DNA of 64,000 bases from Epiperipatus broadwayi (taxonomy: Eukaryota; Onychophora; Udeonychophora; Euonychophora; Peripatidae): the NCBI GenBank assembly GCA_028023455.1, contig JAQFVV010012400.1:10220248-10284247 (forward strand). The letters are read 5' to 3'. Of the stretch, positions 11,171 to 23,655 are shown one piece after another. The position numbers were made by a program, and so were the translations under genes. Position 1 is the first letter of the stretch. Every line of letters begins with the position of its first letter. Below the pieces are notes generated by a model, which was not told where the DNA came from, made no database searches, and saw only the letters and a list, made by a program, of their open reading frames with translations.

Positions 11171-14100
11171 TCTGAAAAATGAAGCAGAGTTTAGTGAGAT
11201 TATAACTATTCAAATTTATAACATGGCATGCATCACATAATTTCCTGTTTGATAAAGTGAATTCTATCAAGTACAGTGTTTAGTTTATGCATATCACCAA
11301 TATTAGGGTTTAGATGCCATAAAAAAACATTTAATGGGATTTATTTCAAATGCTCCAAACATGATTTTTGAAAATTTTCAATGAATTCTTTGATCAACTG
11401 AGCTTGGGATTAGTTTATCAATATAGTTCTTGGTTACATTTGATAATGCTTCAATTTGCATCAAGTAATCTGGTAAATGGCATCTAAAACAGTATGCCTT
11501 TAGTAGAATAGGTTCAAAATTATTAAACCTTTTGATACAGTTATCATTATAAATGATATAATGGTGACCAGTTATTTGTAGCTCAGATAGTCTGTGAAAT
11601 AGCACTGAAACAGCTTATCTGTAGAATAAATGTTTAAAGCTATTGGTGTTAATGGTGTAGTTATCATTACAAATAATTTTATGATAATTTTTTTAGCTCA
11701 AGGCAGTTAATCACATAGATGATTCCACCATTGATCATGAGATTCACATTTTTTGAGTCATAGCAACTTATTAATAATAGTAAGAATCTCTTATCTCAAA
11801 GCAGGACTATATGAACCAACTTCTCCAGCTCTAACATTTGAATTAAAGCCATTTATGATGGGTAGTCAGACAAAGAAACTTTCTTCAGACTTAATGTTAA
11901 ACAATTACATTATGGAATATATGGAGTTGTGTAAAATCTTTGAGTAATAGAAAGCTTTTTTTCTTTTGAACTTTATATTATGGAAGTTCTAATAAGTATT
12001 ACAATTTGGAACAGTATTGCATCTTACACTTCTTGCAAAGGTGAGAAATATATCTTCCACTTTTTTTCTATGAAGGATATTGGATAATTTTAAATAGATG
12101 GTGTTAGGTTTTAGCATCAGGGCAAGGGATTAATGAAGAATATAGATATTTGTGAAGTCCTGGTGTGTTTGAATTTTTTATTATTATATAAACTCTCTCT
12201 CAAAAAAGAATCAAATGTTATCGCTCTGATGTCATAAAAGATTTGGGAATATCATAATATGCTAAAAACAAATATTTGACATTTGACAACAATCAATAGT
12301 TTTTTAATCTGAAAAAAAAAAGTCATTTGTGATTGTCAAAAAGTTTAATTTGTTATTATTATAAAGATAGCTGAGATAGGCCTAAGATTATTACTTCTAA
12401 GGTTATCATTCTCACTAACCAATAATAAGAGTTTTTCTTTAAACTTAACTTTGAACTTACTTGGAAAAAGATGGTAGTGTTTGGAGTTTGATTTCAGTTA
12501 ATAGGGGAATATATTTACTTTTTGCTATTGTTCGATATCCTACAAAAATTCTCTTTTTGTTATAATCCATCTATTATTAAACATTTAAAGTAAAGAAACT
12601 TTTAAATATGTTGAAATGGTATTTAATGTATTAAATAAATACTAGATAAAACATTATGATTGTAACTTGTTAAATATGGCATAGATAAAAATAATTACAG
12701 TACAAAAACGTTTTTTGATGATCTAAAGTGCTTGAGTATTAGAGAAGACATAAAGGCTTGGAGAAGATTATTAGATTGTTTGTAAGATATACTTTTTGGC
12801 AGATGAATAATAATATGATAGTGTTTTATAGAGTATTCTGAGAAAATAAGATATTATGGTTTAATCAGTGTTAGACATTGTCACTGATAACATGGACAGT
12901 AGTTAAGTTCCATTGTCATGTGAAGGGAATTACTTTTTTCAGTTATAAAACAACTTCTGAAAATGTGAACAGGCTCTGTATATGTAATTTCATCTAGAAC
13001 TGATATTATGAAATATTTTGATCATATATTAAACCCATATTTTCTAAGAATGTCTCAATACTTGCCGCATATAGGTAAGTTTTGAAATTTGGCTTGCTTG
13101 TTCAACATAAGTTATAAGTGTCCACTAAAAGTATTTTGAATAATGTAAAAATTGCTTTTTGGACACAAAAAGTAATATATTATTAAAAAGTGAGAGAATG
13201 CTTGAGTAAATTATTACTAAAATGAATAATGTTATTGTTCTGGATTTTGATGATGTGGAATATACAATGTGGAATTTCTCAAGCAGATTTTCATCAATGG
13301 CTTGATCATTTTATTTTTACATACACAGAATAAAATTTAAATTATTTCAGGAGCAAATTCATACTATTTCACTACTTCTGTCTATAGTAAGATTGAGTAA
13401 TCAATAGATGGTAATTCTTTTTAAATACCTATTCAGTACTGTACTGTACATATCCTAGACTAGTTTCTGTATTATCAACTTTATCAGTGACTAATTTGGA
13501 TTCAGCAACTAGTGCACTTGAATTTAATACTATTAAGTTATCAGGCAAAAATTCAAATTAGTTTAAATCCAAGTTAACTTATATGCATTGTTATATAAAG
13601 CTCACATTTATTCAGTTTCTATATATTTAGATGTCAACAATGTTTTATGATTGTAGGCAACTCTATTTTTTTTTGGCTAGGATCAAATATTTTTAGATCA
13701 GCACTGATAAAAAATTTAATTAACTATCATCTAACATCTATTAGTTATTCAAAATTACAACAGGTGGCAGAATTGAAATAGTATGAAAATAATTTTTTTA
13801 AGGAAAAACATTGTGTAAGCTAGGATCTTTAATGATTTATTTTGATTTAATATAAACATATATTATCAATTTTTGACATGTATTTATATAAAATTTAAGT
13901 TTGCCTAGTATTTTTGTAGCTGAATATATGTTTTATTCTATTCAATTTTCTGATTCTCTTTTACTTTTATTAATCCATTAGCTTTATGCTCCCCCTCCCA
14001 TTATTTAAGTTGATGTGCAAAAAATATGCCATCTTTACATAATGTTTCAATAAAGTATATATTTGTGGAAAAAAGTATAAATACATACAAATTATTCATA

Positions 14101-14676
14101 GCAATTTTTTAAATAAATATAGTATCATAAATAATACATCTATACTTAGAATGTATAATAATAATTTTAAAATAATCAAACTACTTTAGTTCTTAAAAAT
14201 ATCTGACAATTTAAACTGTGTTTATTGCATGCATACAATTTCAAATTGCATGTAAAAATGACTTAAATCTAAAACTAGAATAGTTATCTATAATGTTTTA
14301 AATTAAACAAAATGCTAATAGATTTAGCTTTCTTGCAACCAACATGCAGTAGTGACTTCCATTATGGAGTTTTCCCCCCTCATAAACTGTCTTTTCTACT
14401 ACAAGAATGAGTCTTTTTAAAAAAAATACTAAAGGCTCCATCTATTAAGAAAAATTATAACTAAAATTATAAAATATACAAAATATTACTGCATAAAGGT
14501 GAAAATCATATGTTAACTGAAAAACAAAGATACTTCTGATTTATCATGAGGTGTTGTATAGTAGGTTATCATGCATTATTTCATGTTTAATATTATTTAT
14601 AAACTTCTTGAAAATGATCCAATTAATAGATGGAAAGCTTTGAAGAGAAGATATAGTTTTCTTTTAATCATGTTTA
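11171..14676. other. AT-rich stretch, nothing firm
   Basis: Short open frames at 11378-11605 (minus) and 11753-11947 (plus) resemble no known protein. The 5' part of the hAT transposase may continue toward 11900 but cannot be recognised. Confidence 0.45.
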
Positions 14677-14692
14677 AAGTTGTATTAATTAT

Positions 14693-14795
14693 GTCAAGCG
14701 TTGTTAGCCGAGAGATCAGCGCAGCCATCTTGCAAGCAAGTAGTTGGTTGCAGACGGTTGTGTCTTTGCTTCCCGGCCGATGCTATGACATATGG
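14693..14795 (+). mobile_element. tRNA-derived SINE, subfamily c
   Basis: Begins GTCAAGCGTTGTTAGCCGAG and ends CCGATGCTATGACATATG. It has a long insertion between the anticodon and T arms (GTTGGTTGCAGACGGTTGTG), like the extended variable arm of class II tRNAs. A perfect 16-bp duplication AAGTTGTATTAATTAT flanks it (14677-14692, 14796-14811). The same subfamily occurs reversed at 55170. Confidence 0.88.
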
Positions 14796-14969
14796 AAGTT
14801 GTATTAATTATTTTTAGAATTATAGAGTTTGTGATAATGTTCTAGTCCAGGATAATATGTCTATATTGAAAAGATAAATTATTACTAAATTGCAGAATTT
14901 GCCTCCTGAAGAACAGTCTCACATATATAATATTAGTTAAAAAAAAAGATCACTTGTTTAAAAATGGAC

Positions 14970-15033
14970 ACAGTTGCTATTCAAGCAGCTGGCCCGGGTT
15001 CGCTTCCCGGTCAACGCTTTGACATATAAAAAA
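14970..15033 (+). mobile_element. 5'-truncated SINE, subfamily b
   Basis: Starts in the anticodon arm (CAGTTGC...GCAGCTGG), keeps the B box GGTTCGCTTCC, ends GTCAACGCTTTGACATAT, then a short A-rich tail. Confidence 0.75.
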
Positions 15034-16139
15034 TATAAATATTACTAATATTTTATATGTATGTTTTTGAATAGTTGCTGATTGAGGAGTTTCCTGACAT
15101 TCTGTTCAAATAAAATGCTCTTCATTTATAAATATAAAAATTTAGATTTTTTCCAAAAGTATTGTTCCATTTTTTATTTAAAGACTTTTATATGCTTTGA
15201 TATATTATAAAATAAAATAAAAACTTTTTCTGCTTTTAAAAATGAAGTTCCAAATCCTTTTTATGGTCGTTGCTTTAAAATTAGTTTTTTTTCCTTTTTA
15301 TAAATATATGCATCTAGTTTTTAGTTTTATTGAAGTTTGTTTGCTCTTCCTGAGTAAGAGGAGATTGGAATTCCACTTCCAACTTGTAATGAAAGTAATC
15401 CTACAATGCTTAATGGTTTGGCGATATTAGAAAAAAAAATCATTAGAAAAATTGGTTTCTTTTTATATTTAGTTCTCTTTCATGTCTGACAATTTTTTCT
15501 TATTTTTTGTCTACATGCTTTTCTGATCTCAAAATTTAAAACACTGTATTTCACAAAGTCTGTTTACAATAGGGGAAGGGAGAAGAGATTTAAAAAAAAA
15601 AAAAAATCTCTAAACATTTATTTTTAAAATAATTTTATTTTATTTTTTGTTCTTTTTATTTTAAAAAAAAAAACACACAACATAATTCAAAATTTATATA
15701 ACAATAATGATTTGTTTGATTTGTCTAACCATTTAATATTTTGTTCACTTTATTTTAAAAATAAAATAATTTATTTTGATTTTCATGCAGCAAGTGAAAT
15801 AATATCAGTAACCATTTTCTGTTATACGTACGCCATAAATAGGTACTATTCACCTATAATGCATTGTCGTCGTCCCATGGATTTTTGATTAGTTTAAAGG
15901 TAGAACAAAATATAATTACATTTTGAAACCCATATACATTTTGAAATCCATAGGGCTATATAACTACTAACTAAAAATATCTAGGTGCCCATTTACAGAT
16001 ATAAATTAGTTTGGCGTACATATCTTGGACTTATTTGATAATTTGACAAAAAAATCCTTTCTTATCACTTGGACCCTATATCTTGACAAAGGGCAACACA
16101 TATTGAGACTCTCAATAATAAACTAGTTTATTAGTATTT
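15034..16139. other. AT-rich stretch, nothing recognised
   Basis: Poly-A and poly-T tracts near 15592 and 15660. A 62-codon frame at 15242 has no recognisable content. Confidence 0.5.
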
Positions 16140-16156
16140 ACTACAGCAGACTTCTA

Positions 16157-17669
16157 CTTTCAAAAATTAAAACTTTATTTACACACTAGAGTGGATAGAA
16201 AAGAAATCAATGATAGGATAAAATTATGTCAATAAGAAAGTTTCAATGTATACATATAAGTGTGGTATGCAAGCCATGTATATAGAAAAATCAAAAGTTG
16301 TATTAGATCAATAACATAGTCTCAAGAGCAGCATAAGAAAATCATGATAGTTAATTAATGCAAGTATGAAAGAAACATAAATAAATATAAATAAAATCAA
16401 AGATTACCCTAATGCCTTAAGGCAATGCATCATATGCATAATTAGCTAGGAATATAAAATAGTCAAACCTATGTATAAGGTTTGGAAATTCCATTGATTA
16501 ATGATTATCCTGACCCAAAGAGTAACGAGGACTATAACAATATTTACAAGTTGATATAGGTAAATTAATTGTACAGTATGTAACTAATGCAAAGTTTGTG
16601 TATTAAATATATAGGATGTATGAAAGATCTACATAGTTAAAGTTTAGATTATTCTTAAGTGAAAGATAGGATATATTATTTATTCAGTGGATGAGAGAAA
16701 GTTCAAGTTTTGGGCCTAAGAAATACATAAATTAGGATTCTAGCCTCATCTGGCTCCAGGTTTGGTCAATTAGCCAAGGTTGACAAGTTCGTTTATCCTC
16801 ATCTTTTATCTTGTAGAGGGATTTGAAAAATCAATTAACCATTGAGTCATCAACAGCCATGATCAAATATCATGCTACATCTGGCAGTTCAAGTTGAGAA
16901 ATTAATGAAAGTGGCCAGTCTTATTGTACCGAATTGACCCTTTTTAATTGCTGCATTAGAGAAATGTTAGCTGAGTCATTGCTATTTATCCGGTCTATCG
17001 CTATATTGTGGAGATCCCAAATCACATTGATCCAGAATGTGGACAATTGACTCCTCCTGTTTGTTACATAGGGGACAAAGGGGGCTGATGTTGTAACCTT
17101 TTTGGTAATAGAGAAAAGCCCCAGTGGGGAGAAAGGCCCCAGTGGGGAGTGCTCCAAGGATTATTTTTATTAAAAAATCAAATTTTGGACTCAGTTTGAT
17201 GAATTTTGTTAATTTGGAAAATTGAGAGATTTCTATTGAAAGTATATTAACGGATTTAGTTTTTCCGTGAAACATTAATTGATAAACTCCCCCATATGAT
17301 AATTTCCCCTGAAAAAGGGAATCCGATGACTGGAAGTTTTGAATAATCACTGTAACTTGCTTTTGTAACCAAATGCTTTTCCATCTAGGTGGAGGTCAAT
17401 CTGTAGGCTCTATCTTTTCCTTGGGGAAGGGGCACTCCATATCGGGATTATCCTTAAAAATCTTAAATAGTATATTATGAGTTCGTTGGAGGTAAAAAAT
17501 CTACGAATGAAGGCTAAGACCATTAAGAAGTTTGGGTTTTTGTAATATGTTGAGGCTGATGATGGGAGTCTTGCCTCCCCAGCAAAGTTTTCTGCATAAG
17601 GTTTCAATTTTTTGGGTAAACTTGCACATGGGGGAAAATCCTGCTAGATAATATGTTATTTTGGGCAAT
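16157..17669 (-). mobile_element. L1/Tx1-like LINE, copy 1, 5' truncated
   Basis: The minus strand holds the end of a LINE ORF2-type protein. Around 17590-17450, broken frames match a CRKLCWGGK, ISLN, KPKLLNGL segment, as in the region after the reverse transcriptase. An open frame 17350-16982 ends in a CPLCNKQEESIVHILDQC zinc-knuckle (zf-RVT-like). About 820 bases of 3' UTR follow. A 17-bp target duplication with one mismatch, actaYagcagacttcta, flanks it (16140-16156, 17670-17686). A 21-bp tandem duplication around 17118-17158 adds seven residues. Stops make it defunct. Confidence 0.8.
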
Positions 17670-17686
17670 ACTATAGCAGACTTCTA

Positions 17687-18060
17687 ATTTTTGTTTTTTG
17701 ATAAATTCTAATTTACAAGTTCTAATTTATTATGCTCATAACTGGCCAGATCTTTCATTTACAAACTATAATTTCTTCTATAAACAGTTAGCTTCATAAT
17801 ATTTTTTTAAAGTATTCTTTTTATTAACCAACCAACAAGCGTTCATCTTTTTTAATTTACATTAGTTCTTTATTAATCCTAATAGGCAGCAATGAATAAA
17901 AAATAATTGTATGATCAAGTTGCTCAGTAGGTATTGAGCAATCTGAATAAAATTTTGAACAGTTCATATTTAATTGACCAGCTGAGCTTTTTTTTTTTGA
18001 CTTATCATAACTGGGAGTCAACACTAGCTCTTGAATCTACCACTAATGAGCTGGAGGGTG
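17687..18060. other. AT-rich stretch, nothing recognised
   Basis: No match noticed. Confidence 0.5.
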
Positions 18061-18260
18061 CAGAGCAAAACTAATCACATAATTCATTACTCAGAAATAT
18101 ATGAGCTGTTTGAATATCTAGTAAAATGCTGAGTATAGTCATTCCATTCAAATAGCTAACTTTACAATGATTAAATTTCAGATTATTGGATAATATAAAA
18201 GAAGTGGTTAAAATATGTAGAAGAAAATTCAATGCTTTTTCATTAATAAATGCCATTTGT
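18061..18260 (+). repeat. Repeat R2, copy 1
   Basis: Shares AATCACATAATTCATTACTC, ATTCCATTCAAATAGCT and GAAAATTC blocks, in the same order, with 18860-19110. Confidence 0.6.
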
Positions 18261-18859
18261 TACAATCTAATATGAGAATTCTGTGATATTACTATCTTCG
18301 GTCTACTAATTAAAACATATTGCTCTGGAGTAAATAATGTAAAAGATATTACTCCTAATGCTGATGCTAACAATATGAAGGTCATGTGATGTTTTGTTCG
18401 TAATCACATTAAAATCAACTGTTATTTAGGATTGATAAACTTTTAATACAAATTCATGGATTTTAAATTAAACTAAGATTTAGTGAGATTTTAAAATGGT
18501 TATTTATATCGACAAAAATAGTATAAAGTAATTATGAAAAAGCCAATGAAAGAAGGAGAACATTTATGTGTACTTTTCCAAAATTAGGTATCAATATGTG
18601 AATGACTTCTCACATTCAGTCTCTTCAAAAAAATAAAACAGTCCATTCTTACTTTTCATGTGATGAAAATAGATGAAATGCTCAAATTATCATCTCTTTC
18701 CATTTATATTCTAGTTTGCAATCATCAATTTCAGTGGATACTTGTTTTTGAATTTTTTTATATAGCTGTGTTTTTGATGCAACCTGATGCTATTTACAAA
18801 AAACATTCTCTCTGTTTATATATTCTATTAACACTACATTATTGAAATAGAGTTTACAG
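18261..18859. other. AT-rich stretch between R2 copies
   Basis: No gene seen; the 61-codon frame at 18660 is low-complexity. Confidence 0.45.
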
Positions 18860-19110
18860 AGAACAAATAATCACATAATTGATTACTGAGAAGGATATGA
18901 GATGTTGGAATATCTAAGTGAAATTCTGAAAACAGCTATTCCATTCAAATAGCTACAATGAGTTGAATTTTTAAAAATTTCTTTTTTTTTTACTACTGTG
19001 CAAAACTAAAGATACAGTAATAAATCTTGTATTCCTCTTTATGTGATAAAGGAAGTTATCAGGGAAAATTCTTAATGCCCTCTCCATTACTTTCTTATCA
19101 TTTCAGTTGC
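18860..19110 (+). repeat. Repeat R2, copy 2
   Basis: Direct repeat of 18061-18260 about 800 bases away, with an extra insertion of roughly 50 bases rich in T. Unknown class. Confidence 0.6.
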
Positions 19111-19113
19111 TAT

Positions 19114-19225
19114 TGCTAAGTGATACATGACTGTTAATAAAAACATCTACAGAAGAGAGTAGTTTTTTTCAAGAAACTATCTTTTCTGTGGATTTTTCCA
19201 TTAACAGTCATGTATTACATTAGCA
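19114..19225. repeat. 112-bp fold-back sequence
   Basis: Arms of about 52 bases pair across a loop of about 8: TGATACATGACTGTTAAT at the left and ATTAACAGTCATGTATTACA at the right. It could be a small MITE or a hairpin-forming transcript; no second copy was seen. Confidence 0.65.
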
Positions 19226-19649
19226 CAGAAAATAATAAAATTATTTGTAGTTATATTACTAGGTGATTATTTATATGGTGGACAAACATACACATGTATT
19301 TCTATCATTATGCATTAGCTATTGTAATTCTTTATTGGCTCTTAACATGTGGATTTAAGACCAAGAAATATCTTCTCTCAATTGTCTGATAGTTTTTAAG
19401 TGAATCATGTATTGAGTTTTTTTAAGGAGAAGATGATAATGACAAACAAAACTAAATTGCATTTTTACTCCAAGGAGGCTATAAAATCATCAACTAAGGT
19501 AGCACTAAGCAATGGAAGGCAGGCTACCATTCAATAATGAGACTTTGTCTGGCTACTGTAATTGCAGATCACATTGAAATGAAGAAGATTACATAAATTG
19601 GAAGAATATTGTGTAAAATTAAATGCAGTTTTTGTAAAGTTAAAAAAAA
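19226..19649. other. AT-rich stretch, nothing recognised
   Basis: No match noticed. Confidence 0.45.
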
Positions 19650-20290
19650 GGCAAAACTCCCAAAAGATTTTAAATGTTGATGTGCTCTTTTGTTATTTTC
19701 TCCTCATATTTAAATTCAATTGGTTGAGAAGTTTTAAAAAATATTTTATCCTCCAATAGCTTTTTCCAAATATTGTTAATTTTCTTCAATTCACACTTCT
19801 CATTTATATTCTTGGGCCTTATAAAAACTTCTATAGCTTTCCTTAGCAGTTTCTGATCACATTGTTCAATTTTTGCCAGAATACGTGTTTTATTAAAATT
19901 GATGTCATGTTTAGTTTAATTTAATGTGAGAATAAATGGCTGATGAATTAGATTTTTCTCTAACAGCCATAATGTGTTCTTCCTTTATTACATTTATTCT
20001 ATGTTTGGTCTATCCAATGTAAGAATTAAACACAGTCCACATGGAATTTCATATACACCATAACATTCCAAAGGAATTTTATTTTTAGGGCATGGAAATA
20101 CTTCATGAATTTTTTTTAAATGTAGTATAAACTGTGTGGATATTTTTCTTCAAACATTACCAATTTTATCAGTTACTCCTTCATATATGGTAGAACTGTC
20201 TTAATTTTTGAAGTATCAAAATATTTTTTCTTATTATATGAAAAAGCCCTATTAATAATCATGTGATCTAAAACATTACGAAGAAGCATT
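19650..20290 (-). pseudogene. PLE family P3, left inverted copy
   Basis: Reverse complement of the P3 coding end: the minus strand reads from the thumb of the reverse transcriptase (near 20250) through the GIY-YIG domain (near 20060-19930) to LKKINNIWKKLLED (near 19770). Several stops and small deletions. It faces a plus-strand copy at 20399 across about 110 bases, giving a head-to-head pair with 3' ends outward. Confidence 0.8.
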
Positions 20291-20398
20291 TTTTAGGAGC
20301 AAAGATATCTGAGTGAAAGTGGCTGTCATCAGAAAGTCTTTTAGTTCTATAAATTTTTTACAATTAATTTAAAATTGGAGATCACAAACTGATTTTGC

Positions 20399-21125
20399 TT
20401 TCTTCACACACTGCCATTTTCACCAAGATATATCTGCTATTAAAAAATGCTTCTTCATAATGGTTTTGATCACAGGATTATTAATTGGGCAAAGATTTTG
20501 ATACTTCAGAAATTAAAATAGTTCTGCAATATATAAAGGAATGTGATAAAATAGGTAATGCTTCTAAAAAAACAAATATTGACACAATTTGTACTAGATT
20601 AAAAAAATTCATGTAAGTATTTCCATGCCCTAAAGATAAAATTCCTTTGGAGTGTCATGGTGTGTATAAAATTCCATGTGGAGTTTGTTCCCAATCTTAC
20701 AATGGACAGACCAGTCATAGAATTAATATAAAAAAGGCAAAACATGTTTTGGCAGTTAGGGAAAAATCTAATTCATCAGCCATTTATTCACACATAAAAT
20801 TAACTAACCAAGATATACATTTTAATAAAACACATACTCTGGCAAAAATTGGAAAATGTGACCAGAGATCACTAAGGGAAGCTATAGAGATTTTTAAAAA
20901 GTCCAAGAGCATAAATTAAAAGCATGAATTAAAGAAAATTAACAATATTTGGAAAAAGCTATTGGAGGATAAAACATTTTTTAAAACTTCTCAACTAATA
21001 GAATTTGAGTATGAGGAGGAAATAATAAAAGACACACACTTTCTTATGATTTGAGAAAGAAGCTCTGAGGAAAGTATTTTGTTATTGTACTGAAACATCA
21101 GTTATTATAGATATTATATTTTTAT
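20399..21125 (+). pseudogene. PLE family P3, right copy with hammerhead
   Basis: Begins in the RT thumb (HFHQDI, KKCFFIMVLITGLL in broken frames). From 20647 an open frame of 90 codons covers the GIY-YIG endonuclease: GVYKIPCGVC, SYNGQTSHRI (YIGQT with N for I), HVLAVREKSNSSAIYSHIK, FNKTHTLAKI, QRSLREAIEIFK. Such domains cut the target for PLE insertion. The last part, KINNIWKKLLED, follows after a stop. The 3' end carries a hammerhead-like motif at 21065. Overall 5' truncated and dead. Confidence 0.8.
21060..21104 (+). ncRNA. Hammerhead-like motif, P3
   Basis: CTGAGGA (21065-21071), stem II AGTA/TACT with an 11-base loop, GAAAC (21092-21096), then ATCAG. An ancestral GAAACGTC would give the minimal two-pair stem III typical of PLE hammerheads; here the CG is CA, as expected for CpG decay. 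Confidence 0.6.
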
Positions 21126-21562
21126 TATGCGGAATCTCCCAGAAATAATATATGTATATATGAACCCTCATGTTCACAATTTTTAAAAAATTAGTTTTAA
21201 AGATGTATGAAATGGATATTTGTTTTGGTCAAAATTTGATCTATACTAAAATTAGAATTGATGATATTGAAGTCAGTGTTAATTTAATATAATCTGAATA
21301 TTTTCCAGTTTCATTAGAATAAGATGTTCACTTTTGGTTTTAATGAGAATGACATTTATTCAGAATACATCTTCTATTGTCTCTTTAATTATGATTATGA
21401 TGTTAGATATGATCATGATGTTAGATCTATTTACATTGATATTGATCATTTTTCTTTAATTTCTATTCACTTGAATATTATAGGGTTGAAATAATTCACT
21501 CTAGCAATTTGTGTCTGATTTTAGTAGTTTCTTCTTAGATTTTTTCAATATCATAATTCAAA
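21126..21562. other. AT-rich stretch, nothing recognised
   Basis: No match noticed apart from a short duplication of GATATGATCATGATGTTAGAT-like sequence near 21400. Confidence 0.45.
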
Positions 21563-23655
21563 CTTTTACTTTCAAAATTAAAACTTTGTTTACACCTTAG
21601 AGTAGATATAAGAGAAATCAGTGATAGCATAAAATTAAGGCAATAAAAAAGTTTCAATGAATACATATAAATGTGGTATGCAAACCATGTATATAGAAAA
21701 ATCAAAAGTTGTGTATTAGATCAATAACATAGTCTCAAGAGCTGCATAAGAAAATTATGATAGGCAAATTAATGCAAGTATGAAAGAAATATAAATATAT
21801 AAATATAATCAAAGATTACACTAATGCCTTAAGGCAGTGCATCATATGCATACTTTTCTAGGGATATAAAGTAAATCAAACCTATATAAAAAGTTTAGAA
21901 ATTTCATTGATTAATGACTATCTTGGCCCAAAGGCCAATGAGGACTATAACAACATTTACAAGTTGATATATAAAAGGGACTATTAAGAATCGTTAATTA
22001 GGATATATAGGTAAATTAATTACATAGTATGGAACTAATGCAAAGTTTATGTATTAAATACATAGGGTGTATGAAAGATCTACATAGTTAAAGTTTAAAT
22101 TATTATTAGAAGAAAGATGGGTAAAGATGGGATATATTATTAAGTCAGTGGATGGGAGAAAGTTCAAGTCTTAGGCCTAAGAATTACATGAATTAAGTCT
22201 ATTGCCACCTCTGGCTCCAGGTTTGGTCAGTTAGCCAAGGCTGACAAGTTTATTTATCCTCATCTTTTATCTTGTAGAGGGATTTGAAAAATCGATTAAC
22301 CACTGAATCATCACAGCCGTGATCAAATATCATGCTACATCTGGTGGTCCAAATTGAGAAGTTAATGAAAGTGGCCAGTTTTATTGTTCTGAATTGACCT
22401 TTTTTACATGTGGCCTAAAGAGAAATGTTAACTGGATCATTGCCATTTATCCGGTCTAACGCTATATTATGGAGATAAGTCCACGAACCACCTTGATTAA
22501 GATTGTGGTCAATGGACTCATCCTATTTGTTGCATAGGGGGCAAAGGAAGGTGATGTTGTAACCTCTTTGGTAGTAGAGAACGGCCCCAGTGGGGGGTGC
22601 TCCAGGGATGATTTTTATTAAAAAATCGACAAATTTTGGACACGATGAATTTTGTTAATTTGGAAAATCGAGAGATTCCTATAGGGAGTATATTAACGGA
22701 TTTAGTCTTTCCAGGAAACTTAATGATAAACTTCCCAATATGATAATTTCCCCTGGAAAAGGGAACTGATGATGGGAAATTTTGAATAATCACTATAACT
22801 TGCTTTTTAACCAAATGCTTCTCTAACTAGGCAGAGGTCGATTGGTAGGCTCGACCCTTTTCATTGGAAGGGGCACCCCATATCAGGATAATCCTTAAAA
22901 AATCTTGAATAGCACATAATGAGTTTATTAGTGATAAAAAAAGGCTAAGGCCATTAAGAAGCTTGGGTTTTTGTGATAGGTTGAGGCTGATGATGGTAGT
23001 CTTGGCTCCCCAGCAAAGTTTTCTGCATAAGATTTCAATCTTTTGGATAAACTTGCCCAAGGGGGGAAATCATGCCAGATAGTGTTATATTGGGCAATAC
23101 TACAGTATTTTTTATCTTCCCCAACAAGGACAGGTAGACCTTAAATAATGATGTTACTGTAAAATTTATCTTAGCTAATAAAGAAGCTTTGAGTTCCCTC
23201 TTTATAGTGGATGGGGATGGCTAGGGGGAAGCCAAGAAATTTCTGAAGGGGCTTCAAACTCACCTGATATTTGCTTGCCTGCTAGAATCAACCACATGGC
23301 CGATTTTGCTGTGTTAAATGAGACCAAATTTGTAAAACAATTGCTCTAGGAGTTTTTCAAGCCTAGTGAACTCATCCTGAGATGAGAGGAACACCACCAC
23401 CTCATCCATATAGGAAATATGATAAATGATCTTCCTGCATGGCATTCCCAAGTTTGTACTTATACACCTTCGTGCCTTTACCATCCTGATTATCAAAGGA
23501 ATGGTTGACCTTTTGGCTGATGGCATCTAGGAAATCGATGGAAGGTGTCTGATTGCCATGGTTCCCCTTATTAAAAAATGGGAAGCCCCACATTGGTTTG
23601 ACAACATGCAGCCCATTTTGATGTGCCCTTTTATATTTTTCCAAGATACAAATAC
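21563..23655 (-). mobile_element. L1/Tx1-like LINE, copy 2, longer
   Basis: Same family as 16157-17669 but extending further into the reverse transcriptase. From the high end: GLHVVKPMWGFPFFNKGN, then ISQKVNH, then CRKIIYHISYMDEVVVFLSS (the YxDD palm motif, here YMDE), LEKLLEQLFYKFGLI, then CRKLCWGAKTTIISLN and KPKLLNGLSL, and a degraded zinc knuckle near 22520. Frameshifts and stops break it. About 860 bases of 3' UTR (21563-22420) align with copy 1. No clear target duplication. Confidence 0.8.

Noticed and set aside
11753-11947. Plus-strand 64-codon frame as a gene
   Set aside because: No motif, no homology recognised, next to a minus-strand hAT remnant.
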